Source: Phycisphaeraceae bacterium (GTDB taxonomy: Bacteria; Planctomycetota; Phycisphaerae; Phycisphaerales; UBA1924). From it: DNA of 64,000 nucleotides. The DNA lies in the NCBI GenBank assembly GCA_019636555.1, contig JAHBXH010000001.1:3072928-3136927 (forward strand), in the 5' to 3' direction. Under the pieces are notes generated by a model. That model was given only the letters and a program-made list of their open reading frames with translations, was not told the DNA's origin and made no database searches. The position numbers and the translations under genes were made by a program. Below, piece by piece: positions 45,702 to 54,985 of the stretch (position 1 is its first letter; the number at the start of each line of letters is the position of its first letter).

Positions 45702-48002
45702 ATGTCAACTCGTCCACTTCGCGCCGCGCTGCTCGCTCTCGTCCTTGCTGCCGGTGTCCGTCCTGTATTCGGCGCGGAAGTCGCCGCGCCCCGGTCGGAT
45801 TTCACACAGTTCGACCCTCGCGTCGATGCGCTGCTCAAGCAAATGACGCTCGAGGAAAAAGTTGGGCAACTGGTTCAATTCTCCAACGGGCGTGCGACGG
45901 GCCCGGAAAACGTGCAAGTCGATCAGAACGAATTGCTCGCGCGAGGCGGCATCGGCTCGATTCTCAACGCGACGGGCGCGAAAGAAGTCAACGCGATGCA
46001 GCGCATCGCCGTGGAGAAATCGCGCCTCAAGATCCCTGTTCTGATGGGCCTCGACGTCATCCACGGCTATCGCACGACGTTCCCGGTGCCCATCGGGCTC
46101 GCGGCAACGTGGGACCCTGCGCTGATCGAAGAGACATCGCGCGCCGCGTCGGTCGAAGCGACTTCGGAAGGCATCCGCTGGACGTTCGCCCCGATGGTGG
46201 ACATCGCACGCGATCCGCGCTGGGGACGGGTCATGGAGGGAAGCGGCGAGGACACCTACCTCGGCGAGGTGCTCGCCGCGGCGTACGTGCGCGGTTTTCA
46301 AGGGAAAGACTTGTCGGACCCGACGTCGCTGCTCGCGTGCGCGAAGCACTACGTCGGATACGGCGGGGCTGATGGCGGGCGCGACTACAACTCGGTGGAC
46401 ATGTCGGAGCGGATGCTGCGCGATGTGTACCTGCCGCCATTCAAGGCCGCGGCGGACGCGGGCGTCGGCACGTTCATGAGCGCGTTCAATTCGCTCAGCG
46501 GCGTGCCGACTTCGGCGAATCACTTCACGCTGACCACGGTGTTGCGCGACGAGTGGCGGTTCAACGGCTTTGTCGTCAGTGACTGGACGTCGATCGCGGA
46601 ACTCATCCCGCACGGGATCGCGCTCGACGGGAAGACGGCGGCGTACAAGGGATTTGCCGCGGGCGTGGACATGGACATGCAGGCGAATCTGTACGCGACG
46701 TATCTGCCGGCGCTGGTGCGTGACGGGAAGCTGAAGGAATCGGCGATCGATGAATCGGTGCGCAGGGTTCTGCGCACGAAGTTCGCGCTCGGGCTTTTCG
46801 AACATCCGTACACCGACGAGGCTCTGAGCGATTCGGTGCTGCTGCGTGCGGATCATGTGGAACTGGCGCGACGAGCGGCGGAAGAGTCGTTCGTGCTGCT
46901 GAAGAACGATCGGGCGAAGCCGATTGAGTCGGCTCCGCTGCTGCCGCTCGCGGCAGGAAAGACGATCGCGCTGATCGGCCCGCTCGCGGACAACGCGGAC
47001 GACATGCTGGGTGAATGGGCGTGCAAAGGCGATAAGAAAGACGTGGTGACGCTGAAGCACGCGCTCGCCGACCGGCTGAACGACAAGCTGATCTATGCGA
47101 AGGGAACGGAAGTTCTTGGTTCTTCGGATGCGGGATTCGAAGAAGCGGTGAACGCGGCGAAACGGGCGGATGTCGTCATCATGGCGGTGGGCGAACACAG
47201 GCGGATGTCGGGCGAGGCTGCGTCGCGCACGCGGCTTGATCTGCCGGGGAATCAGCAGGCGCTCCTGAAAGCGGTACTCGCAACCGGCAAGCCGGTCGTG
47301 CTAGTTGTCTTCAGCGGCAGGCCTCTGACGCTCGCGTGGGAAGATGAGCATGTGCCGGCGATTCTGCAGGCGTGGCACCCGGGCGTTCAAGCCGGACCGG
47401 CGCTGGCGCGGACGCTCTTTGGAGAGACCGACCCATCGGGGAAGCTCACCGTGACGTTTCCCCGATCGGTTGGACAGGTTCCGATTTACTACAACCACTT
47501 CAAGACCGGGCGTCCGATTCCGGGCGAGGACGATGACGAGAAAGACTCGGGCTTTCGGTATCAGTCGCGTTACCTCGATGAAAAGAACTCCCCGCTCTAT
47601 CCCTTTGGTTGGGGCTTGACATACACGAACTTTGAGTACTCCCCCACTGCGCTCGCGACGAGCGCGAAAGCGATCGGCCTCTCGGAGCTTGAAAAGGGCG
47701 CGAAGATTTCGATCGAGGCGACAGTGACCAACCGCGGCGGGCGCGCCGGAACCGAGATCGCGCAGCTCTACATCCGTCAGCGCGGCACGAGCGTCGCGCG
47801 TCCGGTCCGCGAGCTGAAGGGTTTCGAAAAGTTCCTGCTCCAGCCGGGGGAATCGCGGCTCGTGAAATTCGAGATCGGCAAAGAGCAGCTCGCGTTCTGG
47901 AACATCGACATGCAGCACACGATCGAGCCGGCCGAATTGACCGTTTGGATCGCGCCGAGCAGCGCCGGCGGCACGCCGGTGAGCCTGATGATCACCGAGT
48001 AA
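45702..48002 (+). CDS. bglX: Secreted GH3 beta-glucosidase
   Basis: The 766-residue product is a family 3 glycoside hydrolase of the BglX type, which releases glucose from beta-glucosides in the periplasm or outside. It has a signal peptide (ALLALVLAAGVRPVFG), the barrel domain with the nucleophile Asp in GFVVSDWTSI near residue 296, and KHYVGYGGADGGRDYN near 220. The alpha/beta sandwich and the C-terminal fibronectin-III-like domain (GTEIAQLYIRQ) follow. Length matches BglX. It is encoded far from the GH13 enzyme but the two together fit growth on polysaccharide. Its last 11 bases overlap the convergent neighbour's end. Confidence 0.93.
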   Translation: MSTRPLRAALLALVLAAGVRPVFGAEVAAPRSDFTQFDPRVDALLKQMTLEEKVGQLVQFSNGRATGPENVQVDQNELLARGGIGSILNATGAKEVNAMQRIAVEKSRLKIPVLMGLDVIHGYRTTFPVPIGLAATWDPALIEETSRAASVEATSEGIRWTFAPMVDIARDPRWGRVMEGSGEDTYLGEVLAAAYVRGFQGKDLSDPTSLLACAKHYVGYGGADGGRDYNSVDMSERMLRDVYLPPFKAAADAGVGTFMSAFNSLSGVPTSANHFTLTTVLRDEWRFNGFVVSDWTSIAELIPHGIALDGKTAAYKGFAAGVDMDMQANLYATYLPALVRDGKLKESAIDESVRRVLRTKFALGLFEHPYTDEALSDSVLLRADHVELARRAAEESFVLLKNDRAKPIESAPLLPLAAGKTIALIGPLADNADDMLGEWACKGDKKDVVTLKHALADRLNDKLIYAKGTEVLGSSDAGFEEAVNAAKRADVVIMAVGEHRRMSGEAASRTRLDLPGNQQALLKAVLATGKPVVLVVFSGRPLTLAWEDEHVPAILQAWHPGVQAGPALARTLFGETDPSGKLTVTFPRSVGQVPIYYNHFKTGRPIPGEDDDEKDSGFRYQSRYLDEKNSPLYPFGWGLTYTNFEYSPTALATSAKAIGLSELEKGAKISIEATVTNRGGRAGTEIAQLYIRQRGTSVARPVRELKGFEKFLLQPGESRLVKFEIGKEQLAFWNIDMQHTIEPAELTVWIAPSSAGGTPVSLMITE

Positions 48003-48906
48003 CCGGCTCCTCGCCGACGGAATACCAAGTCATGGACCCGATCATGACTTTGGCATCTGGGTCGCCCCGATCGTGCCTCGCGCGGATTTCCAGCACGCGT
48101 TTGACGCCATGGGTGTCGGTGCGGGGCAGGCGGAGCACGAGATTCCGCTTCACCTGGAGCGCGGCGTTGGCACCGGCGTTCAGGCTTGCGGTTTCCTGAG
48201 GATCCAGAATCTCGCTCCATGATGTCGGATTCGGAACTTCTTTCCCTGTCACGGCGATCAGCTCGGACAAGCCGGATTCCCAGAGTATTTTGCCTGTTCC
48301 CGCATCCCAGTGAACAAGCGCTGATTCGGCGCCCGCGAGAGACTGCTGAGCCTTGTGCAGCCGGCCCGTGAGCTGGGCGCCACGCGATTCGAGTTCGTCG
48401 CGCGTGCGCACCAGTTCGATCTCCGCTTTTTTGCAGCGCTCGATCTCTCTTTGGGCGATCTTGTGCGCTTCGGCAATCCCGGGCAGGGACAGCGCCGTTG
48501 GCATGACCAGGAAAAGCGCAACGACGGTCGAGAGCGACACCACCGCCGTGATTCCTTTCATCAGTCCGAGGAATCGGTACGCCGGGTAGTAGAACATCGC
48601 GGCGTCGGTCAGGTGGGTCAGGCCACAGGAAAGGATGAAGGCGACAAAGAGCCAGATGATTCCCTTTAGCGCGATGTCGCGCCGGCGTAGCGCGAAGAAC
48701 ATCAGCGAGAGCGGGATGCAGGCATAGGCCACGAAGATCAGAAAATCGGAGACGATGTGAAGCCAGCCGAGCCAGAGCGACCAGTCACCGCATTGCCAGC
48801 GAGGCATAAACCCGTGCGCATCAAAGAGTCTCTCGATCGAAGAGAGACCCCCTTCGACCTCCGAACGCATTGGTTCCGCTGCTGCTTCCGCCGAATCTGA
48901 GTACAT
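47992..48906 (-). CDS. Ethylene-receptor-like membrane protein with PAS-like domain, no kinase
   Basis: The 304-residue product has three transmembrane helices that match the ethylene-binding domain of plant ETR1 and its bacterial relatives. Asp54, Tyr61, Pro65, Ile91, Cys94 and His98 have exactly the spacing of ETR1 Asp25, Tyr32, Pro36, Ile62, Cys65 and His69 (ETR1 residues recalled from memory). Cys65 and His69 hold the Cu(I) that binds ethylene. A short coiled coil (about 148-190) follows, then a PAS-like domain to the end. Bacterial relatives usually continue into a histidine kinase or diguanylate cyclase; none is present, and none is encoded next to it. The ATG at 48906 is preferred over the frame start at 49068, whose first 54 residues look non-coding. 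Ethylene binding is inferred, not shown. Confidence 0.78.
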   Translation of the reverse strand: MYSDSAEAAAEPMRSEVEGGLSSIERLFDAHGFMPRWQCGDWSLWLGWLHIVSDFLIFVAYACIPLSLMFFALRRRDIALKGIIWLFVAFILSCGLTHLTDAAMFYYPAYRFLGLMKGITAVVSLSTVVALFLVMPTALSLPGIAEAHKIAQREIERCKKAEIELVRTRDELESRGAQLTGRLHKAQQSLAGAESALVHWDAGTGKILWESGLSELIAVTGKEVPNPTSWSEILDPQETASLNAGANAALQVKRNLVLRLPRTDTHGVKRVLEIRARHDRGDPDAKVMIGSMTWYSVGEEPVTR

Positions 48907-49074
48907 GCGAACACGATAACCGCAAATTCCCTCGCGCCAATGCGAAGTGGCACTTGAATCGACCGGTTTGCCCCGATCGGGTCTGCGTGCGAACCATCGG
49001 CGCAAAATCCATCGGTACAACTGTTTAGTTTGTGGGAATTGCGGAGACACCCGCTTTGAAAAGCTCACCCGTTG

Positions 49075-49102
49075 TTGAAATATTCTTTATCTGGAATATA
49101 AT
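49075..49102 (+). promoter_or_regulatory. Strong promoter with overlapping ArsR operator
   Basis: TTGAAA (49075-49080) and a perfect TATAAT (49097-49102) are 16 bases apart. An inverted repeat ATATTC-N8-GAATAT (49080-49099) spans the spacer and the -10. Transcription should begin near 49109, at the ATG of the next gene (49108), so the mRNA is probably leaderless. The repeat is the likely autoregulatory operator. Confidence 0.7.
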
Positions 49103-49107
49103 CTTTT

Positions 49108-49470
49108 ATGGCGCGTAGCCCGACCACCTCCGACGTTTTCAATGCGATCGCCGAGCCCCGGCGGCGCCAGATCGTCGAATTGCTCGCGAGGCGAGGGCCG
49201 CACCAGGTCGGATCGCTGGTGGATCTTTTGGGCCTGCCGCAACCCGCGGTGTCGAAGCACCTCGGCGTGTTACGTGCGGTCGGGCTGGTTTCGGTCACGC
49301 GGGTCGGGCAGCATCGCGTCTACAAACTCGAAGCCGCGGAACTCAAGACTGTGCACGACTGGGCGCAAGCGTTCGAGCACTTCTGGACGCACCAGCTCGA
49401 TCGCATCAAGCTGAAAGCCGAGCGCGAAGCCGCCAAGCTGCGATCGCGCCCGAAGCCATCCAATTCGTGA
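49108..49470 (+). CDS. ArsR-family winged-helix repressor
   Basis: The 120-residue product has the ArsR winged helix: DVFNAIAEPRRRQIVELLAR, then GSLVDLLGLPQPAVSKHLGV and the wing GLVSVTRVGQHRVYKLE. There is no visible Cys metal site, so it belongs to the non-metal group that senses other signals. No ribosome site precedes the ATG, in line with leaderless translation. The DUF1428 gene starts 89 bases later and may be its target. Confidence 0.9.
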   Translation: MARSPTTSDVFNAIAEPRRRQIVELLARRGPHQVGSLVDLLGLPQPAVSKHLGVLRAVGLVSVTRVGQHRVYKLEAAELKTVHDWAQAFEHFWTHQLDRIKLKAEREAAKLRSRPKPSNS

Positions 49471-49558
49471 ACCCGGAAGACGCCCGAAGCCGGGTTGACA
49501 GATTCGCTATTCTGCCGCTCGTCGCGTCCGTTCACTTTTCGCACAACAAGGAGCGCTC

Positions 49559-49918
49559 ATGAGCTACGTCGATGGATACCTCATCCCGATTCCGAAAAAG
49601 AATATTGCGCAGTACAAGAAGATGGCGGCGCTTGGATGCAAGGTGTGGATGGATCACGGAGCGATCGACTACCGCGAATGCGTCGGCGAGGAACTCAAGA
49701 CCAAGTGGGGAATCCCGTTCACCAAACTGCTCAAGACCAAGCCGTCCGAAACTGTCGCGTTCTCGTGGATTGTTTTCAAATCGAAGGCGCACCGCAACAA
49801 AGTGAACGCGGCGGTCATGAAGGACCCGCGCCTCGCAAGCTCGATGAACATGAAAAAGATGCCGTTCGATCCGAAGAAGATGTGCTACGGCGGATTCAAA
49901 ACCCTCGTGTCGAAATAG
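49559..49918 (+). CDS. DUF1428 (YbaA-like) protein
   Basis: The 119-residue product matches the DUF1428 family: MSYVDGYLIPIPKKNIAQYK at the start, WMDHGAIDYRECVGEEL and the C-terminal MPFDPKKMCYGGFKTLV. The fold is a small dimeric ferredoxin-like barrel; the function is unknown. ArsR regulators often sit beside it. A GGAGCG ribosome site precedes the ATG. Its last 23 bases overlap the convergent neighbour. Confidence 0.9.
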   Translation: MSYVDGYLIPIPKKNIAQYKKMAALGCKVWMDHGAIDYRECVGEELKTKWGIPFTKLLKTKPSETVAFSWIVFKSKAHRNKVNAAVMKDPRLASSMNMKKMPFDPKKMCYGGFKTLVSK

Positions 49919-51038
49919 GGCGGCGCTCAACGCGGCCGACCGGCAAATCTTCATCGGCGTCATCGCCTGAATCATCGTCGGTGCCGCTTTCGCGCCCGAC
50001 ATCGCGCACCTTCACTCCGCACTCGGTCGCGATCCAGTTCGCGATGCGACGGGCGTCCTGCCGGCTCAGCCAGTGCAGAGTGAACGGCGCATCCGCCCCG
50101 GCCTCCTCCAGAACCAGTTTCCAGGCCGGTTGCTTGTTGATTCTTCGATCGCTGTCCGGTCCGATCGAAACCGCGAGCCGGTCGAATCGGATGCTTGCTT
50201 CGGACATGATTCCCCGCGGGCGCGGCGGCGAAACCCGCTTGAGCGTGCGATCGACTACGACGTCGCGCCGACCGGATGCGTCCACCGCCTTCTTCCACAA
50301 ATAGGCGAGCACGAAGGAAGCGAGCGAGGCGACGACGACCGCGCCGGAGATCGCAACGGGCGGCTCGCCGTCGTACGCGAACATCACGGCGAAAACGCCG
50401 ACGAAAGAGACCGCCCCCAGGGAAAAGCATGCCGCGGTCATCGGAGCCCAGTGCACCAATCGCAGCACGGCGCGGGCGCCATCATCACGGACGAGCCAAG
50501 CGGACATCGGCTCTTCGGCGAGGCGACGTGCGCGGAATAGGAATGCGGCGGCGCCGAGCAGCACCGCGTTGAACGGGAGCGCGACCATGAGCATCATGAG
50601 CGTGCCCGGCTGAACACCGACGAGCAGGGCGCTGTTTCCGGGGTCGTTCGGGTCGAAGTAGATTGGCCGCTTCGACCCGAGCGGAAACGCCTGGATGATC
50701 CGGTCAGCGTGCTTGCGCCCCGAGCCCGCCATTCCACCGACCTCGACGACGTCTCCGGTAAAGGATGCGCTTCCGACGGAATAGGTAAACGAGACTCTCG
50801 GGTGATAGGTCGTCTTGCCCTTGGAGCCGACGCCTGTCACGATGTCGCTTGTGGTAATCGTGCCGATCGTCCGCTGCCAGGTCTGCCCCGCACGGACTTG
50901 GCGGAATGCTGTCAGCGCGAAGTACGAATCGAAACCGACCACGAACGCGCCCCAAAATGCGATGGCGATCCAGCCGACCAGAATCTGACGGCGCAGTTTG
51001 GTTCGTTCTGCGTGCGAGAGTCTGGTCGAATGCGTCAT
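49896..51038 (-). CDS. DUF3592-like membrane protein
   Basis: The 380-residue product starts with a helix (ILVGWIAIAFWGAFVVGF), then a soluble beta-rich domain with SFTYSVGSASFTGDVVEVGG and IYFDPNDPGNSALL. This is the pattern of DUF3592, proteins with an extracytoplasmic domain between membrane helices. Three further helices follow near residues 140-250, then a basic soluble C-terminus. The function is unknown. The ATG at 51038 follows AAGGGA. Confidence 0.7.
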   Translation of the reverse strand: MTHSTRLSHAERTKLRRQILVGWIAIAFWGAFVVGFDSYFALTAFRQVRAGQTWQRTIGTITTSDIVTGVGSKGKTTYHPRVSFTYSVGSASFTGDVVEVGGMAGSGRKHADRIIQAFPLGSKRPIYFDPNDPGNSALLVGVQPGTLMMLMVALPFNAVLLGAAAFLFRARRLAEEPMSAWLVRDDGARAVLRLVHWAPMTAACFSLGAVSFVGVFAVMFAYDGEPPVAISGAVVVASLASFVLAYLWKKAVDASGRRDVVVDRTLKRVSPPRPRGIMSEASIRFDRLAVSIGPDSDRRINKQPAWKLVLEEAGADAPFTLHWLSRQDARRIANWIATECGVKVRDVGRESGTDDDSGDDADEDLPVGRVERRPISTRGF

Positions 51039-51093
51039 CGCATTCCCTTGTGCGGGTTCGACGTCTCTTGGTTTCAGAGTCGGGCGGAGCGCG

Positions 51094-51294
51094 TTACGGT
51101 GCCGCGGGCACACCGGGCTGTGCTGTCTTGGCGCCCGGGGGGAGCGCCTCGTTGTCGCTCATGACGTACGCGACCATCGCGAGGAGCATCAGAATGACGG
51201 CGACGGTCATCATCCACGGAGCGTGCTTGCGGAGGCCGGAACGGGGTCCGCCGTGGCCGTGATGATTCGGATGCTCGCGATCGTGGTGGGACAT
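51094..51294 (-). CDS. Small His-rich membrane protein
   Basis: The 66-residue product begins MSHHDREHPNHHGHGG, which may bind metal, then has one helix (MMTVAVILMLLAMVAYVMS) and a Pro/Ala tail. AAAAGGA precedes the ATG at 51294. Similar small proteins are widespread; the function is unknown. It lies between the DUF3592 gene and mfd. Confidence 0.6.
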   Translation of the reverse strand: MSHHDREHPNHHGHGGPRSGLRKHAPWMMTVAVILMLLAMVAYVMSDNEALPPGAKTAQPGVPAAP

Positions 51295-51379
51295 GCGGGG
51301 TTCCTTTTCGGGGGAGCATTGTACTCGAATCGAGTTCCCGATCGAGGCGTGCGAAACTTCCGAAAGAGCACAGCGGCAT

Positions 51380-54300
51380 TCAGCCCTGCAGCCGTTTCCG
51401 CAAGACACTGAGCAGCGTCTCCGGCTCCAGATACTTCTCGGGAGGTCGAAAGTAGACCTCGGCCAGTTCATCGCTCACGGCGATGCCGCCGCCGAGAGTC
51501 TTCGCGCCGGTCTTTGCGGGTAGAACCGTCACGCTCACCTGTAGCGCCTTGCCCGCCTTTGCCAGTTCCGGAGGCGTGCGGGCGAGGCGTTCGGCGAGTT
51601 CTTTCGCGCGAGAGGCTTTGAAAATCACATCCTTCTCGCGCACGCTGATTGACTTCACTCCGAGAGCGACCGCCGCGATGCGGAGCTCGGACATGAAAAG
51701 CAGCCGATTCACCTGCTTCGGCGGTTCGCCGTACGCGCTCGTGAGGTCGGCTTTCACCTGCTCGAGCTGCTCGCGGGTCGAAGCGGTCGCGATGCGCCGG
51801 TACGCCTCGAGGCGGCGCTGGTCGCTCGGGATGTACGGCTTGGGGATGCTCGCCGAGAGCCCGATCTCGATCGAGACGGTGCTGGGTTTTTCCGGAGGCT
51901 TCTCGTTCTTGAGTTCGTGCACCGCATCCTCGAGCAGGCGGCAGTACATGTCGTAGCCGACCGCGGCAATATGTCCCGATTGTTCGGCCCCCAAAATGTT
52001 GCCCGCGCCCCTGATCTCGAGATCGCGCATCGCGATCTTGAACCCGGCGCCGAGCATTGAGTACTGCTCGATCGCGCGGAGACGCTTGCGGGCGATGTCG
52101 TTGACGCTGCGCTCGGGGGGCAGGAGCAGATAGCAGTAGCCCCGGTTTTTGGAACGGCCGACGCGCCCTCGCAATTGGTGGAGTTCGGCAAGGCCGAAGC
52201 GATCTGCATCGTTGATCACCATCGTGTTCGCCGTCGGGATATCGATGCCCGACTCGATGATGGTGGTGCTGACGAGAATGTCGGCGCCGCCGTCCTTGCT
52301 CGGACCGCGCATGAACTTCAGCATGACCTGCTCGAGTTCGTGCGGGTTCATCTGGCCGTGACCGATCAGGATTCTGGCATCGGGCGCCATCTTCTGCACG
52401 TTGTCCGCGACGCTTTTGATGTCGTGCACGCGATTGTGAACGAAAAAGATCTGCCCGTCGCGGGAGAGTTCTCGCGCGATCGCCTGCTGGATCCGCCGCT
52501 CGTTGTACGGGATCACTTCGGTGACGATCGCGCGCCGGTCGAGCGGGGGCGTCGTGAGCGAGGAGATGTCGCGGATGCCGAGCATCGCCATGTGCAGCGT
52601 GCGCGGGATCGGCGTCGCGCTCAGTGTGAGCACATCGACGGTCAGCCGCAGCCGGAGCAGGCTCTCCTTGTGCTCGACGCCGAACCGCTGCTCTTCGTCG
52701 ATGACAACCAGGCCGAGATCCGCGAAGACGACGTCCTTGCTCAGGATGCGATGCGTCCCGATGATGACATCGATCTGGCCTTTCTTGACTTTCTCAAGGA
52801 TTTCCTTTGCTTCGGCGTCGGTCTTGAAGCGGCTCAGACTCTCGACTTTGAAGGGGTATCCGGCGAAGCGCTGCCGGAAGGTGCGCTCGTGCTGTTCCGC
52901 AAGCACGGTTGTGGGAACCAGCACCGCAACCTGCTTGCCGAACTCCACCGCCTTAAACGCGGCGCGGATCGCGAGCTCGGTTTTTCCAAAGCCGACGTCG
53001 CCGCAGATGAGGCGATCCATCGGGCGGTGCTTGCTCATGTCCTGCTTGATCAGCTTGAGCCCACTCAACTGATCTTCGGTTTCCTCATACGGAAACTCCT
53101 CTTCAAACTCGCTCTGCCACGGCGTGTCGCCGGGGAACGCCACGCCCGGCATCGCCTCGCGTGCGGCGCGAACCCGCATCATCTCCGCGGCAAGGTCCTT
53201 CACGCTCTCGCTCGTCCGCTCCTTCTGACCCTTCCAGCGCTGACCGCCCAGCGTGCTCAGTGTCGGCTTTCCCCCGAATCCGCCGACGTACTTCTGAACG
53301 AGATCGATCTGGGTCGCCGGAACGTGCAGCTTGGCGTTCCCTGCGAACTCGAGCGTGAGAAACTCCTCGAGTTCCGGCTCCTTGACCTTGCGGCCTTCCA
53401 TGTTGGCGAGCGCGGTCTCGCTGCGCCGGGCAATCTCGCGCGGCCGCTGCTGCGTGAGCCCGATGAACTTCGCGATGCCGTGATCCTGGTGCACGACAAA
53501 GTCGCCGGGCTGAAAATCGAGAAAGGTGTCGAGGGCGCGGCTGCTGCGCAGTCGAGTCGCCTTGCGGCGAACGGTGAAGCGGTTTAGTAATTCGTGGTAA
53601 GGCACGAATGCGGCAGGTTCGGTTTCGCCCCAGATGAATCCGCGGTGCAGGTATTCGATCCGCGATTGGATTGGCCGCTCCGGCTCCTTTTCTGCCGCGG
53701 CGAGCAATTCCTTCAACCGCTGCTCCTCGCCCTCGTTCTGGCAGAAAACCGTCACGGTGCACCGCATCGGCTCGGTGGTCATCGCGATAAGTTCGCTGAC
53801 GGCGACTGTCGCCTCGCGATCGAACGCGTCGAGCGCACGCACTGGAAGATCGATCCGTACATCTGCCGCGCCCGCACCCGCCGAAAACTGATTGATCTCG
53901 GCGATCGCGTGAAACCGTGACTCGAGAATCTTGAGCACCGCCGGCGGACCGAAGAAACCCTTGGAATCGCTGAGTCTTTCGTAGTACCCGCGCCCCTGCT
54001 CCACCACTTCCATCGTCTCGTGCAACAACGCGACCGACTCGGGCGGAATCAACTGAAGAAAATTGAGCGCGTCATCTCCCGGGAGTGCGAGCTTGACGTC
54101 CGCCGCGACGAGATGCGCCGAGTCGATCGCCCGATCGGCGCCCATGGTTCCGATATCGATTTCGTTGATCCGTTCGATCTGATCGCCGAAAAAGTCGAAG
54201 CGGACGGGGCTCGCGGAATCGCCTGCCGGAAAGATGTCGATGATCCCGCCGCGGACCGCAAAATCGCCTGCTTCTTCAATCGCTTCAACCCGCGAGTAGC

Positions 54301-54985
54301 CGGCGTTGTCGAGCCAAGCGATGAGCGCTGTCGGCGAAATCTGTTCGTCCCTTCGAACGGCTCTCGAAACCGCCGCGAGCTTCGCGGCTGGATGGACGCC
54401 CTGCATGAGTGCCTGGATCGGCGCAACGACGACCGCGGGCCGATCCGGGCGCACGCCCGAAATCTCGCGCACGACGGCGAGCCGCTCGGCGAGGGCATCG
54501 GGGACGGCCGCGCCGTCCGCAGGAAGCGATTCGAGCGCCGGAAGTCTGAGCGCGAAGGCCCCCAGCCCGCGCAGTTCATCGAACGATTCGTCCGCGTCGT
54601 CCAGGTGCGCACAGACGAGCACGATCGGGCGTGACAACTCGCTAGCGAGTGCCGCGGCGAGCAAAGTTGTCGACGAGCCGCTCGAGCCCGACGCGACCAC
54701 ACGCTTTCCTTGAGCCAGCACCGCCGCGAGACGCGCTGTCGCCGGATCTGTGCGCGCACGCGAAAGAACGCTCGTCGCGTCCGGGTCACTGGCCTGCCCC
54801 GCCGTTCTTTCGCTCTTCTTTGCCAACCGATTTTTCCCGAGCGCGCAGGCGCGTGCCGCCCGAGCGAGACGCTCGCCCGGCCGGTCGGACGCATGCAAGT
54901 TGCCAGATGCTACCACCGCCCGGCAACCCGCGCTGCGAACGGACGGTTTCTTCGCGCAAAGCGGCGAATCAGTCAACCACAACAA
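51380..54985 (-). CDS. mfd: Transcription-repair coupling factor Mfd
   Basis: Mfd removes RNA polymerase stalled at DNA damage and recruits UvrA. The product, about 1,200 residues, has the UvrB-like N-terminal modules, the RNA-polymerase-binding domain (FQPGDFVVHQDHGIAKFIGL), and a RecG-like translocase with GDVGFGKTELAIRAAFKA, VVIDEEQRFGV and LSATPIPRTLHMA. RVGRSKNRGYCYLL completes the helicase core, and a C-terminal domain follows. The N-terminal 80 residues are poorly conserved and the start is uncertain: TTG at 54985 or an internal GTG near 54924. It overlaps the end of the ComEA-like gene by 17 bases. Confidence 0.95.
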   Translation of the reverse strand: MLWLTDSPLCAKKPSVRSAGCRAVVASGNLHASDRPGERLARAARACALGKNRLAKKSERTAGQASDPDATSVLSRARTDPATARLAAVLAQGKRVVASGSSGSSTTLLAAALASELSRPIVLVCAHLDDADESFDELRGLGAFALRLPALESLPADGAAVPDALAERLAVVREISGVRPDRPAVVVAPIQALMQGVHPAAKLAAVSRAVRRDEQISPTALIAWLDNAGYSRVEAIEEAGDFAVRGGIIDIFPAGDSASPVRFDFFGDQIERINEIDIGTMGADRAIDSAHLVAADVKLALPGDDALNFLQLIPPESVALLHETMEVVEQGRGYYERLSDSKGFFGPPAVLKILESRFHAIAEINQFSAGAGAADVRIDLPVRALDAFDREATVAVSELIAMTTEPMRCTVTVFCQNEGEEQRLKELLAAAEKEPERPIQSRIEYLHRGFIWGETEPAAFVPYHELLNRFTVRRKATRLRSSRALDTFLDFQPGDFVVHQDHGIAKFIGLTQQRPREIARRSETALANMEGRKVKEPELEEFLTLEFAGNAKLHVPATQIDLVQKYVGGFGGKPTLSTLGGQRWKGQKERTSESVKDLAAEMMRVRAAREAMPGVAFPGDTPWQSEFEEEFPYEETEDQLSGLKLIKQDMSKHRPMDRLICGDVGFGKTELAIRAAFKAVEFGKQVAVLVPTTVLAEQHERTFRQRFAGYPFKVESLSRFKTDAEAKEILEKVKKGQIDVIIGTHRILSKDVVFADLGLVVIDEEQRFGVEHKESLLRLRLTVDVLTLSATPIPRTLHMAMLGIRDISSLTTPPLDRRAIVTEVIPYNERRIQQAIARELSRDGQIFFVHNRVHDIKSVADNVQKMAPDARILIGHGQMNPHELEQVMLKFMRGPSKDGGADILVSTTIIESGIDIPTANTMVINDADRFGLAELHQLRGRVGRSKNRGYCYLLLPPERSVNDIARKRLRAIEQYSMLGAGFKIAMRDLEIRGAGNILGAEQSGHIAAVGYDMYCRLLEDAVHELKNEKPPEKPSTVSIEIGLSASIPKPYIPSDQRRLEAYRRIATASTREQLEQVKADLTSAYGEPPKQVNRLLFMSELRIAAVALGVKSISVREKDVIFKASRAKELAERLARTPPELAKAGKALQVSVTVLPAKTGAKTLGGGIAVSDELAEVYFRPPEKYLEPETLLSVLRKRLQG

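Noticed and set aside
52175..53587. A 470-codon plus-strand frame inside mfd
   Set aside because: It lies wholly within mfd, whose motifs are unmistakable; long shadow frames are expected at this GC content.
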